A DNA stretch of 64,000 bases from Hamadaea flava (lineage in GTDB: Bacteria; Actinomycetota; Actinomycetes; Mycobacteriales; Micromonosporaceae): positions 7,006,001-7,070,000 of the forward strand of contig NZ_JAMZDZ010000001.1 of NCBI RefSeq assembly GCF_024172085.1, given 5' to 3'. Made by a program: the position numbers and the translations under genes. The notes below the pieces were generated by a model that was not told where the DNA came from, made no database searches, and saw only the letters and a program-made list of their open reading frames with translations. This document shows, in pieces, positions 48,740 through 63,579 of the stretch; position 1 is the stretch's first letter, and each line of letters opens with the position of its first letter.

Positions 48740-49804
48740 ATGGCTGAAAAGGAAACGAGGCAGATGAGAGCGCTCGGGTGGGACGACCACTTCGCGGCGG
48801 CGTACGCGCCGTTCGACCGGATCGACGCGCGCCCGGGTCGGGTGCTGCGGGTGGATCGCGGTGTGTGCACGGTGCTGACGACGCAGGGCGCCGACCGGGC
48901 CAGTCTCGGCGGGGGCGTGATGGCCCAGGCCGCGGCGGACTCGGTGCAGCTGCCGTGCACCGGCGACTGGGTGGTGGTGCGGGACTGGCCGGACCGGCGT
49001 ACCACCATCGAGGCGGTGCTGCCGCGGCGTACCCAGATTGTGCGAAGGACCGCGGACAAGGACGCGAGCGGGCAGGTCCTGGCCGCGAACATGGACACGG
49101 CCGCGGTGATAGAGCCGCTGGACAGCGGCCCGGACCTGGGCCGTATCGAGCGTCTGCTGGCGCTGGCCTGGGATTCGGAGGCCGAGCCGATGGTGGTGCT
49201 GACCAAGGCGGACGTGACGCGGTATCCCGACGCGATCGTGGACCAGGTGCGGGAGATCGCGCCGGGTGTGGTGGTGCTCGCGGTCAGCGCGGACACCGGC
49301 GCGGGGCTGGACGAGCTGCGGCCGCAGGTGGCGGAGGGCCGGACCATGGCGCTGCTCGGGCGCTCCGGCGCGGGCAAGTCGACGTTGGTCAACGCGTTGG
49401 CCGGGACGACCGTCATGACCACGCAAGCGGTACGCCGAGTGGACGGCAAGGGCCGGCACACCACGACGCATCGGGCGCTGATTCCGGTTCCGGGCGGCGG
49501 CGCGATCATCGACACGCCGGGGCTGCGGGGCGTCGGCCTGCTCGATGGCTCGGAAGGCCTGGTGGCGGCGTTCTCCGACGTCGACGAGCTGGCGCTGCGC
49601 TGCAAGTTCGCGGACTGTTCGCACACGACGGAGCCGGGCTGTGCGGTGCAGGCGGCGCTCGACGACGGCGAGCTGACCGGTCGCCGGTGGGCGAGCTGGC
49701 TGCGGCTGCAACGTGAGCTGGCGCACGAGAGCAAGCGGAAGGCGGTACGCCTCCGGGAGGAGCAGCGGGCCGCCCGGCAGCGGGCGCGGGAACGACACGC
49801 CTGA
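48740..49804 (+). CDS. rsgA: ribosome small-subunit-dependent GTPase A
   Basis: 354 residues. An OB-fold N-terminus (VLRVDRGVCTVLTT..., TGDWVVVRDW) precedes a circularly permuted GTPase: G4 VVLTKADVTRYP comes before G1 LLGRSGAGKSTLVNALAG and G3 IDTPGLRGVGL. A C-terminal zinc site (LRCKFADCSHTTEPGCAV, Cys-Cys-His-Cys) follows. RsgA aids late maturation of the 30S subunit. Candidate starts are 48731, 48740 and 48764; 48740 (MAEKETRQMRALGWDD) is chosen. A strong terminator follows at 49816. Confidence 0.95.
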   Translation: MAEKETRQMRALGWDDHFAAAYAPFDRIDARPGRVLRVDRGVCTVLTTQGADRASLGGGVMAQAAADSVQLPCTGDWVVVRDWPDRRTTIEAVLPRRTQIVRRTADKDASGQVLAANMDTAAVIEPLDSGPDLGRIERLLALAWDSEAEPMVVLTKADVTRYPDAIVDQVREIAPGVVVLAVSADTGAGLDELRPQVAEGRTMALLGRSGAGKSTLVNALAGTTVMTTQAVRRVDGKGRHTTTHRALIPVPGGGAIIDTPGLRGVGLLDGSEGLVAAFSDVDELALRCKFADCSHTTEPGCAVQAALDDGELTGRRWASWLRLQRELAHESKRKAVRLREEQRAARQRARERHA

Positions 49805-49815
49805 GGACAGGCGGG

Positions 49816-49861
49816 AGCGGGTGGCTTCGGACAGGTGTCCGAAGCCACCCGCTATTGTTTT
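49816..49861 (+). terminator. rsgA Rho-independent terminator
   Basis: Perfect 18-bp arms (49816-49833 and 49836-49853; AGCGGGTGGCTTCGGACA and its complement) followed by ATTGTTTTAG. The strongest classical terminator in the window. Confidence 0.9.
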
Positions 49862-49978
49862 AGCCTGGTGGCGCGGGTCGGACTAATCTTTGGCTCGTTC
49901 TTGTCATACCTCCCGGATACAGTCCGCTCGCAGCGGGACCCTGCCTGCCATCACCTGTCCGATCTAGGAGCTTTTGCG

Positions 49979-52879
<2,901 letters not shown>

Positions 52880-52919
52880 CGCCTGGGTCACAGCTTGGGG
52901 CGCTGGCCGCGTTTGCCGG

Positions 52920-52997
52920 GGGGCTTGGCGTTTGCGGGGGGCTTGGCGTTTGCGGGGGGCTTGGCGTCTGCGGGGGGCTTGGCGTCTGCGGGGGCTT
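52920..52997 (+). repeat. 18-bp minisatellite, about four copies
   Basis: CTTGGCGTTTGCGGGGGG recurs with a period of 18 from 52924 (52924, 52942, 52960, 52978), with T to C changes in the later units, then a partial copy. Because 18 is a multiple of three it keeps frame on both strands. Confidence 0.85.
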
Positions 52998-53035
52998 GGC
53001 CCGCGCGGGCGCGGCCATGGGCCGGGGCGCTAGCT

Positions 53036-53228
53036 GTGATCTTGGACGGCTTCCGTCGTCATGGCGACATTTTCTGTTCAAGATCGCCAGACCGCGAGTT
53101 GATCTACGCGGGAAATGGTGGCCCGGGCGACCCTTGCCCGCCTAGATCAACACGGTCCCGGACGACGCTTGCCCGCCCTAGATCAACACGGTCCCGGGCG
53201 ACCCTTGCCCGCCTAGATCGACACGGTA
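53036..53228. repeat. GATC-type repeat, family C copy 2 with tandem triplication
   Basis: GATCTTGGACGG...TTCAAGATC (about 53038-53086) matches the first module of copy 1 at 21338. It is followed by GATCTACGCGGG... and three tandem ~38-base units (from about 53120, 53152 and 53190), each containing CCCGGGCGACCCTTGCCCGC (or a close variant) then CTAGATC. Ends next to the stop codon of the 53235 gene. Confidence 0.8.
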
Positions 53229-53234
53229 TTGAAG

Positions 53235-53822
53235 CTAGGCGCCGAAACGTTCCCTGGCCCGGTCCCGGGCGGCCTTGCGAAGCCGGGTGAGCTCGTCGGG
53301 GTCGTCGGCAAGCTGCCGGAGCGCCGCGGAGAGGGCGGCCGGGTCGCCGGCCGGGACGAGCACGGCGGCGTCGCCGAAGGCCGCCCGCTGCGGGGCGGTG
53401 TCGGAGGTGACGACCGCGCAGCCCGCGGCGGCCGCTTGGTAGACCTCGGTCGGCACGACCGACAGCGCGCGCCGGGACGTGCCGAAGATGCCCAGGCAGA
53501 CGTCGTGCCCGGCGATCAGGCCGGGCAGCTCGTGCGCGGCCACCCACTCGCGCCAGGTGACCCAGGCGTTCGGGGCGGCCGCCGTACGCGTGGCAGGTAG
53601 GTCGGGGCCGGACCCGACGACGGTGAAGACGAAACGCGGGTCGCCGGAGAGCGCCGCGATCGCCGTGCCGACGACCGGCGCGCCCTGGACCGGGGTGAAC
53701 CGGCCGAAGAAGGCGACGTGGACCAGCTCGGTGTCGCGGGCCGGCCGGGCCGAGAACCAGGGCGCGGTCGCCTGCCGTAGCGCCTGGTCGGGCGAGGTGA
53801 TCAGGTTCATCACGTCCTCCAA
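53235..53822 (-). pseudogene. truncated glycosyltransferase (C-terminal GT-B half only)
   Basis: 195 residues corresponding only to the C-terminal nucleotide-sugar-binding half of a GT4/GT1-like glycosyltransferase: VHVAFFGRFTPVQGAPVVGT, VFTVVGSGPDLP, HELPGLIAGHDVCLGIFGTS, SVVPTEVYQAAAAGCAVVTS (donor-site Glu) and DAAVLVPAGDPAALSAAL. A whole enzyme needs about 170-200 further N-terminal residues for the acceptor domain. Only about 110 bases separate this start from the divergent Rieske gene, so no frameshifted N-terminal half can be present. It is likely a remnant, though a short protein could still be made from 53822. Confidence 0.65.
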
Positions 53823-53899
53823 CGAGCCCGCCGGTGTGACGTGATCGTCATGTCTGCGGTGCGAGACCGGGCCACAGGAAATTGTGATGGTTCAACTAC

Positions 53900-53927
53900 T
53901 TACAACGCGTTTTCTGGCCGCTAGCCT
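53900..53927 (+). promoter_or_regulatory. Rieske-gene promoter, leaderless
   Basis: TTACAA (53900-53905), a 16-base spacer and TAGCCT (53922-53927), ending seven bases before the ATG at 53935. No Shine-Dalgarno. An AT-richer patch in a GC-rich background. Confidence 0.5.
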
Positions 53928-53934
53928 GTCTGAA

Positions 53935-54426
53935 ATGACCGAGCGGACCGAGAACACCCCATCCACCTCCCGCCGTACGCTGTTCGCCTCGGCGGGCGCA
54001 GTCGGCGCGGCGGCCCTGCTCACCGCCTGTTCGGCCGACGAGACGCCGGCTGCCGCCCCGACCACCGCCGCGGGCGGCGGCTCGACGGGCGCGACTGCCG
54101 GAGCCACCGGCGGCAGCACCGGCAACACTGGTGGCGGCGGCGCGGCGATCGCGAAGACCAGCGACATCCCGGTCGGCGGTGGCAAGGTCATCACCGCCGC
54201 CGGCGTGGTCGTCACCCAGCCCACCGCCGGCACCTTCAAGGCCTTCGACAGCATGTGCACCCACCAGCAGTGCCCGCTGTCCGGGGTGTCGAACGGCACG
54301 ATCAACTGCGACTGCCACTTCAGCAAGTTCTCCATCACGGACGGCTCAGTGGTGAGCCCGCCCGCGACCAAGGCACTGGCCGAGAAGACGATCGTCGTCG
54401 ACGGCGCCGACATCAAGCTCTCGTGA
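53935..54426 (+). CDS. Rieske [2Fe-2S] Tat-type lipoprotein
   Basis: 163 residues. The N-terminus has a twin-arginine motif (TSRRTLFASAGAVGAAALLT) ending in a lipobox Cys (LLTAC, about residue 32), so it should be exported folded and lipid-anchored. A Gly/Thr/Ala-rich linker (about 35-75) is followed by the Rieske domain with cluster motifs CTHQQCPL and CDCHFSKFS. This supplies the Cys-His and Cys-His ligand pairs, with two more Cys for the disulphide. Electron transfer partners are not evident. The start at 53935 is supported by the leaderless promoter. Confidence 0.88.
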   Translation: MTERTENTPSTSRRTLFASAGAVGAAALLTACSADETPAAAPTTAAGGGSTGATAGATGGSTGNTGGGGAAIAKTSDIPVGGGKVITAAGVVVTQPTAGTFKAFDSMCTHQQCPLSGVSNGTINCDCHFSKFSITDGSVVSPPATKALAEKTIVVDGADIKLS

Positions 54427-54474
54427 TCCCCGCCGGTGGCGGGGCAGCGAAGCGATCTTGTCAGCCGTCCTGAG

Positions 54475-54480
54475 TAGGCT
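54475..54480 (+). promoter_or_regulatory. uvrC -10 element, leaderless
   Basis: TAGGCT ends six bases before the GTG at 54487. TTGTCA at 54458-54463 is too close (11-base spacer) to be the -35, so the -35 is not clear. Confidence 0.35.
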
Positions 54481-54486
54481 TGCGGC

Positions 54487-56418
54487 GTGGCCGATCCTTC
54501 GACGTACCGCCCCGCCACCGGCACCATTCCGGAGTCGCCGGGGGTCTATCGGTTCCGCGATCCGAGCGGCCGGGTGATCTACGTCGGCAAGGCCAAGAGC
54601 CTGCGCCAACGACTCAACTCGTACTTCGCCGACCTGTGGTCGCTGCATCCACGGACGCAGCAGATGGTCACCACCGCCTCCTCAGTGGACTGGGTGACGG
54701 TCGGCACCGAGGTCGAGGCGCTCCAGCTCGAATACGCCTGGATCAAGGAGTTCGACCCGCGGTTCAACGTCAAGTACCGCGACGACAAGTCGTACCCGTT
54801 CCTGGCGGTCACCCTCGACGAGGAATATCCGCGCCTGCAGGTGATGCGGGGCGCGAAGCGCAAAGGCGTGCGCTACTTCGGTCCTTACTCGCACGCCTGG
54901 GCCATCCGCGAGACGCTCGACCTGCTGCTGCGGGTCTTCCCGGCCCGCACGTGCAGCGCCGGGGTGTTCAAACGGGCGAACCAGATCGACCGGCCCTGCC
55001 TGCTCGGCTACATCGGCAAATGTTCGGCGCCCTGCGTGGGCCGGGTGTCCGCGGCCGAGCACCGGGCGATCGTCGACGAGTTCTGCGACTTCATGGCGGG
55101 CGGCACCGACAAGCTGCTCAAGCGGCTGGAACGGGAGATGTTCGGCGCTTCGTCCGAGATGGACTACGAACGCGCCGCCCGGCTCCGCGACGACCTGAGC
55201 GCCGCCCGCAAGGCACTGGAGAAGCAGGCGGTCGTGCTCGGCGACGGCACCGACGCCGACGTGGTGGCGTTCGCCGAGGACCAGCTCGAAGCCGCGGTTC
55301 AGGTCTTCCACGTGCGGGGCGGCCGGGTGCGGGGCCAGCGCGGCTGGGTCGTCGAGAAGACCGAGCAGCTCACCACGGGCGACCTGGTGCACCACTTCTG
55401 CTCGCAGATCTACGGCGACACCGCCGAGGGCGCCGACGTGCCCCGGGAGGTGCTCGTCCCCGAGCTGCCCGCCGACGCCGACGCGTTGGAGGCGTGGCTC
55501 GCCGACCGGCGCGGATCGCGGGTGTCGTTGCGCGTACCGCAGCGGGGAGACAAGAAGACGCTGATGGAGACGGTCGCCCGCAACGCGGCCGAGGCGCTGA
55601 CCCGGCACAAGCTGCGGCGGGCCACCGACCTGACGGCGCGCAGCGCCGCGCTGGAGGAGATCGCCGAGGCGCTCGCCCTGCCGACCGCGCCGCTGCGCGT
55701 GGAGTGCTTCGACATCTCCCAGATCCAGGGCACCGACGTGGTCGCCAGCATGGTCGTGTTCGAGGACGGACTCGCCCGAAAGAGTGAGTACCGGCGGTTC
55801 ATCATCAAGGGCGCGACGGACGACGTCTCGGCGATCTCCGAGGTCATCCGGCGGCGCTTCGCGGCGTACCTGGCCGAACGGGACGCCGAGCCGTCGCTGG
55901 AGGACGACGGACGGGCGAAGAAGTTCGCGTACCCGCCGCAGCTGGTCGTCGTCGACGGCGGTCAGCCCCAGGTCAACGCGGCCGCGTCGGTGCTGGCCGA
56001 ACTGGGCGTCGTCGACGTCGCCGTCTGCGGTCTGGCCAAGCGACTGGAGGAGGTCTGGCTGCCCGACGACGACCTGCCGGTCATCCTGTCGCGCAGCTCG
56101 GAGGGGCTCTACCTGCTCCAACGCGTACGCGATGAGGCCCACCGGTTCGCCATCACGTTCCACCGGCAGCGGCGCTCGAAGCGGATGACCACCTCGGCGC
56201 TCGACGAGGTGCCCGGCCTCGGCGAGGTACGCCGTAAGGCGCTCCTGCGCCATTTCGGCTCGGTGAAGAAGCTGGGTGCGGCGTCGTTGGCCGAGATCGC
56301 GGCGGTGCCCGGGATGGGCCCGCGGACGGCGGCGGCGGTGCTGGCGGCCCTGCACGGCGAGGCCAAAGCCGACAGCGACCCCAAAGGCACCGATCAGACC
56401 CCCGAACCACCTCGGTAG
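54487..56418 (+). CDS. uvrC: excinuclease ABC subunit C
   Basis: 643 residues. UvrC makes both incisions around a lesion bound by UvrB. The GIY-YIG nuclease domain is at about 12-95 ([20 protein letters not shown]), and the small UVR domain contacting UvrB near 210-245 ([20 protein letters not shown]). The UvrC homology/RNase H-like domain follows ([20 protein letters not shown] and [14 protein letters not shown]). Two C-terminal helix-hairpin-helix motifs end it ([34 protein letters not shown]). GTG start with a -10 element directly upstream. Confidence 0.97.
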   Translation: MADPSTYRPATGTIPESPGVYRFRDPSGRVIYVGKAKSLRQRLNSYFADLWSLHPRTQQMVTTASSVDWVTVGTEVEALQLEYAWIKEFDPRFNVKYRDDKSYPFLAVTLDEEYPRLQVMRGAKRKGVRYFGPYSHAWAIRETLDLLLRVFPARTCSAGVFKRANQIDRPCLLGYIGKCSAPCVGRVSAAEHRAIVDEFCDFMAGGTDKLLKRLEREMFGASSEMDYERAARLRDDLSAARKALEKQAVVLGDGTDADVVAFAEDQLEAAVQVFHVRGGRVRGQRGWVVEKTEQLTTGDLVHHFCSQIYGDTAEGADVPREVLVPELPADADALEAWLADRRGSRVSLRVPQRGDKKTLMETVARNAAEALTRHKLRRATDLTARSAALEEIAEALALPTAPLRVECFDISQIQGTDVVASMVVFEDGLARKSEYRRFIIKGATDDVSAISEVIRRRFAAYLAERDAEPSLEDDGRAKKFAYPPQLVVVDGGQPQVNAAASVLAELGVVDVAVCGLAKRLEEVWLPDDDLPVILSRSSEGLYLLQRVRDEAHRFAITFHRQRRSKRMTTSALDEVPGLGEVRRKALLRHFGSVKKLGAASLAEIAAVPGMGPRTAAAVLAALHGEAKADSDPKGTDQTPEPPR

Positions 56419-56486
56419 ACTCTGCGGCGGGGCGCCGCGGCCTGCCTGGTCGTGCGCGGGGATGCTGGGCAGGGGAGTGGCGAGCG

Positions 56487-57389
56487 GTGACGGAAGCCGA
56501 GACCTCGGCCGTGGAGGCGGCCTCGCGGTCGAAGACCGACCTGGTGATCGTGACGGGGGTGTCCGGCGGGGGTAGGTCGACGGTCGCGCGGGCGTTGGAG
56601 AACGTCGGCTACTACGTCGTCGACAACCTTCCGCAGGCGTTGATGGTGCAGATGGCGGAGCTGGCCCATGAGGCCGGCGGCGCGGCCCGGCAGACGGCGA
56701 TGGTGCTCGACGTCCGCAGCCGGGCCTTCTCGACGGATCTCGCCGGTGCGGTGAAGGCGTTGCGCGAGCGCGGGTTCGCCCCGCGCGTGGTCTTCGTCGA
56801 CGCCGATGACGACGTGTTGATCCGCCGGTTCGAGAACGTCCGCCGGTCGCATCCGCTGCAGGGCAACGGACGGCTGTCCGACGGGATCGCGGCCGAGCGG
56901 GAGCTGCTGGCCGAGGCCCGGGATCTGGCCGACGTCGTGATCGACACCAGTCACCTGAACGTGAACCAGCTACGCAGCCGGGTCGAGGAGCTGTTCGCCG
57001 GCGAGGACGCGCTGAAGCTGCGGGTGACGGTGCTGTCGTTCGGGTTCAAGTACGGCTTGCCGCCGGACGCGGATTTCGTGCTGGACGCGCGGTTCCTGCC
57101 GAACCCGTTCTGGGTGCCGGAGCTGCGCGACCACACCGGTCGCGACAGCGACGTGAGCCGTTACGTGCTGGGCCAGCGGGGCGCGGCGACCTTCGTCGAG
57201 ACGTACGCCCGCCTGATCAACGCGACCGCGCCGGGCTTCGAACGGGAGGGCAAGCGCTACCTCACCGTCGCCGTCGGCTGCACCGGCGGTAAGCACCGCA
57301 GTGTGGCGATCGCCGAGGAGCTGGCGCGTCGGCTGCGGGAGCTGCGGGTGGTGGCGAGCGCGCAGCACCGGGACTTGGGGCGCGAGTGA
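56487..57389 (+). CDS. rapZ: RNase adapter RapZ-type nucleotide-binding protein
   Basis: 300 residues. The P-loop reads VTGVSGGGRSTVARALE (about 21-37); Arg in place of the usual Lys is common in actinobacterial RapZ as I recall. GYYVVDNLPQALMVQMAELA, VLDVRSRAF and the C-terminal RYLTVAVGCTGGKHRSVAIA match the family. In E. coli RapZ controls amino-sugar metabolism through the GlmZ sRNA; its actinobacterial role is unclear. It overlaps yvcK by four bases and lies ahead of whiA, the conserved rapZ-yvcK-whiA order. TAGACT at 56416-56421 may be the operon's -10. Confidence 0.93.
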   Translation: MTEAETSAVEAASRSKTDLVIVTGVSGGGRSTVARALENVGYYVVDNLPQALMVQMAELAHEAGGAARQTAMVLDVRSRAFSTDLAGAVKALRERGFAPRVVFVDADDDVLIRRFENVRRSHPLQGNGRLSDGIAAERELLAEARDLADVVIDTSHLNVNQLRSRVEELFAGEDALKLRVTVLSFGFKYGLPPDADFVLDARFLPNPFWVPELRDHTGRDSDVSRYVLGQRGAATFVETYARLINATAPGFEREGKRYLTVAVGCTGGKHRSVAIAEELARRLRELRVVASAQHRDLGRE

Positions 57390-58330
57390 GGATCGTCGCC
57401 TTCGGAGGCGGGACCGGCCTGTCGGCGTCGTTGCGGGCGCTGCGGGCGATCCCCGCGTCACTCGACATCACCGCGATCGTCACGGTCGGCGACAACGGCG
57501 GCTCCAGCGGCCGGCTGCGCCTCGACCGCGGGGCGCTGCCGCCCGGCGATCTGCGTCAGGCGCTGGCGGCGCTGGCCGACGACGACCCGGTCAGCCGCCG
57601 GTCGGCTGACCTGTTCCAGCACCGGTTCGCCGGAACGGACGCGCTGGCGGGTCATCCGGTCGGCAACATCGTGCTGCTGGGCCTGATGGAGCAGTTCGGC
57701 GACCCGGTGGTCGCTCTGGAGCACGCGGCGGCCATGGTCCGCGCGCAGGGTCGAGTGCTGCCGATGTGCCGGCTGCCGGTCACCCTCGAAGCCGACATCC
57801 GCGGTGGCGACCCCGCCCGGCCGGACGACATCGTCACCGTTCAGGGGCAGCACGAGATCGCGGTGTCGCCTGGTGACATCGAGGTGGTGCGGTTGCTCCC
57901 GCCCGCGCCGGAGGCCTGCCCGGAGGCGGTCGCGGCCGTACTGTCGGCCGATTGGCTCCTGTTCGGTCCGGGCAGCTGGTACACCAGTGTCATCCCGCAT
58001 CTGCTGGTACCGGAATTGGCGGCGGCCGTCGTCAAAACCCGGGCAAAGCGGTTGATCACCCTGAATCTGGCGGCTGAGGGCGAAACCGGTGGTTTGTCGC
58101 TCGCCGACCATCTCGGGGCGTTGACCCGTTACTTGCCAGATTTCCGGGCAGATATTGTTCTTGCCGACGGGGACGCCGTCGAGGACCCGGCAACCGTCGG
58201 GGCCGCGGCGCGGTCGATGGGCGCGCGGCTCGCCCTCGGCCGGCTCGCCGTCGGCCGGACGGTGCCGCGACACGACCCGCCCGCCCTGGCCACGGCGTTG
58301 GAGCCACTGCTCAAGGCGGGGAAGGCGTGA
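57386..58330 (+). CDS. yvcK: YvcK/CofD-like gluconeogenesis factor
   Basis: 314 residues. [20 protein letters not shown] at the N-terminus and [20 protein letters not shown] (about 31-50) are typical of the YvcK family. So are [35 protein letters not shown] and [20 protein letters not shown]. YvcK binds UDP-GlcNAc and is needed for gluconeogenic growth and wall morphology in Bacillus and mycobacteria. GTG start overlaps rapZ; 148 bases separate it from whiA. Confidence 0.93.
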   Translation: MRIVAFGGGTGLSASLRALRAIPASLDITAIVTVGDNGGSSGRLRLDRGALPPGDLRQALAALADDDPVSRRSADLFQHRFAGTDALAGHPVGNIVLLGLMEQFGDPVVALEHAAAMVRAQGRVLPMCRLPVTLEADIRGGDPARPDDIVTVQGQHEIAVSPGDIEVVRLLPPAPEACPEAVAAVLSADWLLFGPGSWYTSVIPHLLVPELAAAVVKTRAKRLITLNLAAEGETGGLSLADHLGALTRYLPDFRADIVLADGDAVEDPATVGAAARSMGARLALGRLAVGRTVPRHDPPALATALEPLLKAGKA

Positions 58331-58478
58331 CAAACGCCGAGTGTTGGCGGAGAAAGGCAGTGCGGAGCCGCCGCACCGCTCGTTAAGCACTGACGACCGG
58401 CGCGCAGGAGCGCGGCGCCGGACGAGGCCTGAGCGCCCGAGGCGACCCGAAGCACGAGGCATGAGGTGGAGTGACACG

Positions 58479-59462
58479 ATGGCGATGACCGCGGCGGTCA
58501 AGGACGAGCTCAGCCGGGTGGACGTGCCGAAGCCGTGCTGCCGGCGGGCCGAGATGGCCGCGCTGCTGCGCTTCGCGGGCGGTTTGCACATCGTCTCCGG
58601 CCGGGTCGTCGTGGAGGCGGAACTGGACACCGGGGCGGTTGCCCGGCGGCTGCGGGCCACCGTCGCCGACCTGTACGGCTACCCGAGCGAGATCCACATC
58701 CTCGCCTCCGGCGGGCTGCGGAAGGGCAGTCATTACATCGTGCGCGTCGTCAAGGACGGCGAGGCGCTGGCCCGGCAGACCGGGCTGCTCGACGTGCGCG
58801 GCCGCCCGGTGCGCGGCCTGCCGCCGCACGTCGTCTCAGGCAACATGTGCTGCCAGGTCGCGGCGTGGCGGGGCGCGTTCCTCGCGCACGGCTCGCTGAC
58901 CGAGCCGGGCCGTTCCTGCGCGCTGGAGATCACCTGCCCCGGGCCGGAGTCGGCGCTAGCGCTGGTCGGCTCGGCGCGGCGACTGGGCATCAGCACCGCC
59001 AAGGCCCGCGAGGTCCGCGGGGTGGACCGGGTCGTGGTCAAGGACGGCGACGCGATCGCCGCGCTGCTCGCCCGGGTCGGCGCGCACGCGAGTGTGCTCG
59101 CCTGGGAGGAGCGACGGGTACGCCGAGAGGTGCGGGCGACGGCCAACCGGTTGGCCAACTTCGACGACGCGAACCTGCGGCGCTCCGCGCGGGCGGCGGT
59201 CGCGGCAGCGGCCCGGGTGACCCGAGCGCTCGAGATCCTCGCCGACGACGCCCCCGGGCACCTGACGAGCGCCGGCCGTCTGCGGCTCGAGCACCGGCAG
59301 GCGTCGCTGGAGGAGCTGGGCGCGCTGGCCGACCCGCCGCTGACCAAGGACGCGATCGCCGGCCGGATCCGCCGTCTGCTGGCGCTGGCCGACAAGCGAG
59401 CCCGCGACCTGGGCATCCCAGACACTGAAGCCGCCGTAACCCCCGACATGCTCTCCGTCTGA
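58479..59462 (+). CDS. whiA: sporulation/cell division regulator WhiA
   Basis: 327 residues. The N-terminal homing-endonuclease-like domain begins [20 protein letters not shown] then [20 protein letters not shown], with [20 protein letters not shown] further on. The C-terminal HTH is [20 protein letters not shown] followed by [14 protein letters not shown]. In Streptomyces WhiA with WhiB controls the switch from hyphal growth to sporulation septation. The ATG at 58479 has GGTGGAG upstream. It closes the rapZ-yvcK-whiA block; a palindrome cluster then separates it from gap. Confidence 0.96.
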   Translation: MAMTAAVKDELSRVDVPKPCCRRAEMAALLRFAGGLHIVSGRVVVEAELDTGAVARRLRATVADLYGYPSEIHILASGGLRKGSHYIVRVVKDGEALARQTGLLDVRGRPVRGLPPHVVSGNMCCQVAAWRGAFLAHGSLTEPGRSCALEITCPGPESALALVGSARRLGISTAKAREVRGVDRVVVKDGDAIAALLARVGAHASVLAWEERRVRREVRATANRLANFDDANLRRSARAAVAAAARVTRALEILADDAPGHLTSAGRLRLEHRQASLEELGALADPPLTKDAIAGRIRRLLALADKRARDLGIPDTEAAVTPDMLSV

Positions 59463-62078
<2,616 letters not shown>

Positions 62079-62864
62079 ATGGCTGAGGCGAAGCGCCGGC
62101 CCCTGATGGCCGGCAACTGGAAGATGAACCTCAACCACCTCGAGGCCATCGCGCTGGTGCAGAAGCTGGCTCACACGCTGACCGAGAAGGAGCTGACCGA
62201 CGTCGAGGTCGTCGTGCTGCCGCCGTTCACGGACATCCGCAGCGTGCAGACCGCGATCGACGGTGACAAGTGGCTCATCGGCTACGGCGCGCAGGACGTC
62301 TCGGCGCACGTGTCCGGGGCGTACACCGGGGAGATCTCCGGCGCGATGCTGGCCAAGCTCGGCTGCCAGTACGTCGCCGTCGGCCACTCCGAGCGGCGTG
62401 AGTACCACAACGAGGACGACGCGCTGGTCAACGCCAAGGTCAAGGCGGCGCTGGCCAACGAGATCGCGCCGATCCTCTGCGTCGGCGAGGGCCTGGAGAT
62501 CCGCGAGCGCGGCGAGCACGTGACGCACACCCTCGCCCAGCTCGACGGGGGCCTGGACGGCCTCAAGGCCGAGCAGGTCGAGAAGGTCGTCGTCGCGTAC
62601 GAGCCGGTCTGGGCGATCGGCACCGGCAAGACCTGCGGCGCGGAGGACGCGCAGGAGGTCATCGGCGCGATCCGGGGCCGGATCGCCGAGGTCTTCGGCG
62701 CCGACGTCGCGCAGAAGGTGCGCATCCTCTACGGCGGCTCGGTGAAGGCGGCGAACGCGGCCGGCATCATGGCGCAGCCCGATGTGGACGGCACCCTGGT
62801 CGGCGGGGCCAGCCTGGTCCTGGAGGAGTTCGCCGGGATCGTCCGGTACGCCAAGGCGGCCTGA
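62079..62864 (+). CDS. tpiA: triose-phosphate isomerase
   Basis: 261 residues of the TIM barrel. [16 protein letters not shown] has the substrate Lys, [17 protein letters not shown] the catalytic His, and [20 protein letters not shown] the catalytic Glu and flexible loop. [14 protein letters not shown] and LVGGASLV close the phosphate site. Interconverts dihydroxyacetone phosphate and glyceraldehyde-3-phosphate. A hairpin follows instead of the secG gene that often comes next in actinobacteria. Confidence 0.97.
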   Translation: MAEAKRRPLMAGNWKMNLNHLEAIALVQKLAHTLTEKELTDVEVVVLPPFTDIRSVQTAIDGDKWLIGYGAQDVSAHVSGAYTGEISGAMLAKLGCQYVAVGHSERREYHNEDDALVNAKVKAALANEIAPILCVGEGLEIRERGEHVTHTLAQLDGGLDGLKAEQVEKVVVAYEPVWAIGTGKTCGAEDAQEVIGAIRGRIAEVFGADVAQKVRILYGGSVKAANAAGIMAQPDVDGTLVGGASLVLEEFAGIVRYAKAA

Positions 62865-62884
62865 TCCGCCCGGCTTAGAACCGA

Positions 62885-62921
62885 GTTCGGCGCGATGTCC
62901 CAGCGGGGCGTCGCGCCGAAC
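62885..62921 (+). terminator. terminator hairpin after tpiA
   Basis: Arms GTTCGGCGCGA (62885-62895) and TCGCGCCGAAC (62911-62921) pair perfectly around a 15-base loop, 20 bases after the tpiA stop. Confidence 0.65.
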
Positions 62922-63003
62922 TGCTTCATGGAAAACTCTCGCTGTCGCGATCGGCGGATCGCGAGGTCACGGTCCACTTCGGACCGACTTCACGGGAGGA
63001 ACC

Positions 63004-63435
63004 ATGAAACGAGTCATCGCGGTGGCGACCGCGCTCGTAGCGTGTGCGACGGTCCTGCTGCCGGCGTCCCCGGCCGCGGCGGCGACGCCGGTCTGCACCA
63101 GCTCCGTCCTGCAGCCCACCACGGGCATCGACCCCTACACCGGCGCCCGGCTGTCCGCCAGCGTCCCCTCGGCCAGCGGCAGCACGAACTGCCACCTCCA
63201 GTCGGGGATCGCCAACGCGGCGGTGAAGGTGCTCCAGCGGGAGCTGAACGACTGCTACCAGACCGGCCTGACGGTCGACGGGATCTACGGCTCGGCCACC
63301 AAGGCGAAGGTCGCGTCGATCCAGGACGCGTACAACATCAACGCCGACGGGATCTACGGCCCCACCACCCGCTCGGTGATGTACTGGGCGACCCGGAACG
63401 ACTTCGCCCAGCTGCGCTGCTTCCGGCTCCAGTGA
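63004..63435 (+). CDS. secreted peptidoglycan-binding domain protein
   Basis: 143 residues. Signal peptide of about 26 residues (VIAVATALVACATVLLPASPAAA) then a Cys-containing segment. A PG_binding_1-type domain follows: AAVKVLQRELNDCYQTGLTV, DGIYGSATKAKVASIQDAYN and ADGIYGPTTRSVMYWAT. There is no catalytic domain, so it is probably an accessory wall-binding protein; four Cys may form disulphides. ATG at 63004 follows CGGGAGGA. Placed between tpiA and an ABC binding protein with terminators on both sides. Confidence 0.87.
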   Translation: MKRVIAVATALVACATVLLPASPAAAATPVCTSSVLQPTTGIDPYTGARLSASVPSASGSTNCHLQSGIANAAVKVLQRELNDCYQTGLTVDGIYGSATKAKVASIQDAYNINADGIYGPTTRSVMYWATRNDFAQLRCFRLQ

Positions 63436-63468
63436 TCCGGAGCCGGCCGGTGACGCGCTGAGTCATCG

Positions 63469-63502
63469 ACTCCTGACCTTGCGTCAGGTCAAGGTCAGGA
63501 GT
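63469..63502. terminator. terminator hairpin before the binding-protein gene
   Basis: ACTCCTGACCTT (63469-63480) and AAGGTCAGGAGT (63491-63502) are perfect 12-bp arms around a 10-base loop that holds a second GTCAGGTC overlap. Ends the PG-binding gene transcript. Confidence 0.75.
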
Positions 63503-63579
63503 TGATTGCGAAAGGCCGCCCGGGTTCCCGCGCGTGCGGCGCAAACCATAGAGTGTCTGGCGTCCCATCCCCACCCCCC

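Larger units (their letters stand above)
52880..53234. other. gene-free region of tandem repeats after uvrA
   Basis: 355 bases between convergent uvrA and the truncated glycosyltransferase. It consists of an 18-bp tandem repeat and a long family C repeat block, listed separately. Open frames through it translate to GGLAFA or PPQTPS repeats on the two strands and have no ribosome site; no gene is supported. Confidence 0.6.

Noticed and set aside
49862-49978. LexA-type SOS boxes ahead of uvrA, uvrB and uvrC
   Set aside because: No CGAAC-N4-GTTCG-like sequence was found upstream of any of the three. The GTTCG...CGAAC palindrome at 35588 has the half-sites reversed and a ten-base centre.
53036-53228. 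Possible CRISPR array
   Set aside because: The units are tandem without unique spacers of constant length, and no cas gene lies nearby. The same holds for the palindromes at 59480-59634.
56487-57389. RapZ with Arg instead of Lys in the P-loop as a loss-of-function change
   Set aside because: From memory, actinobacterial RapZ proteins normally carry GxxRS/T here, so it is a lineage trait rather than an oddity.
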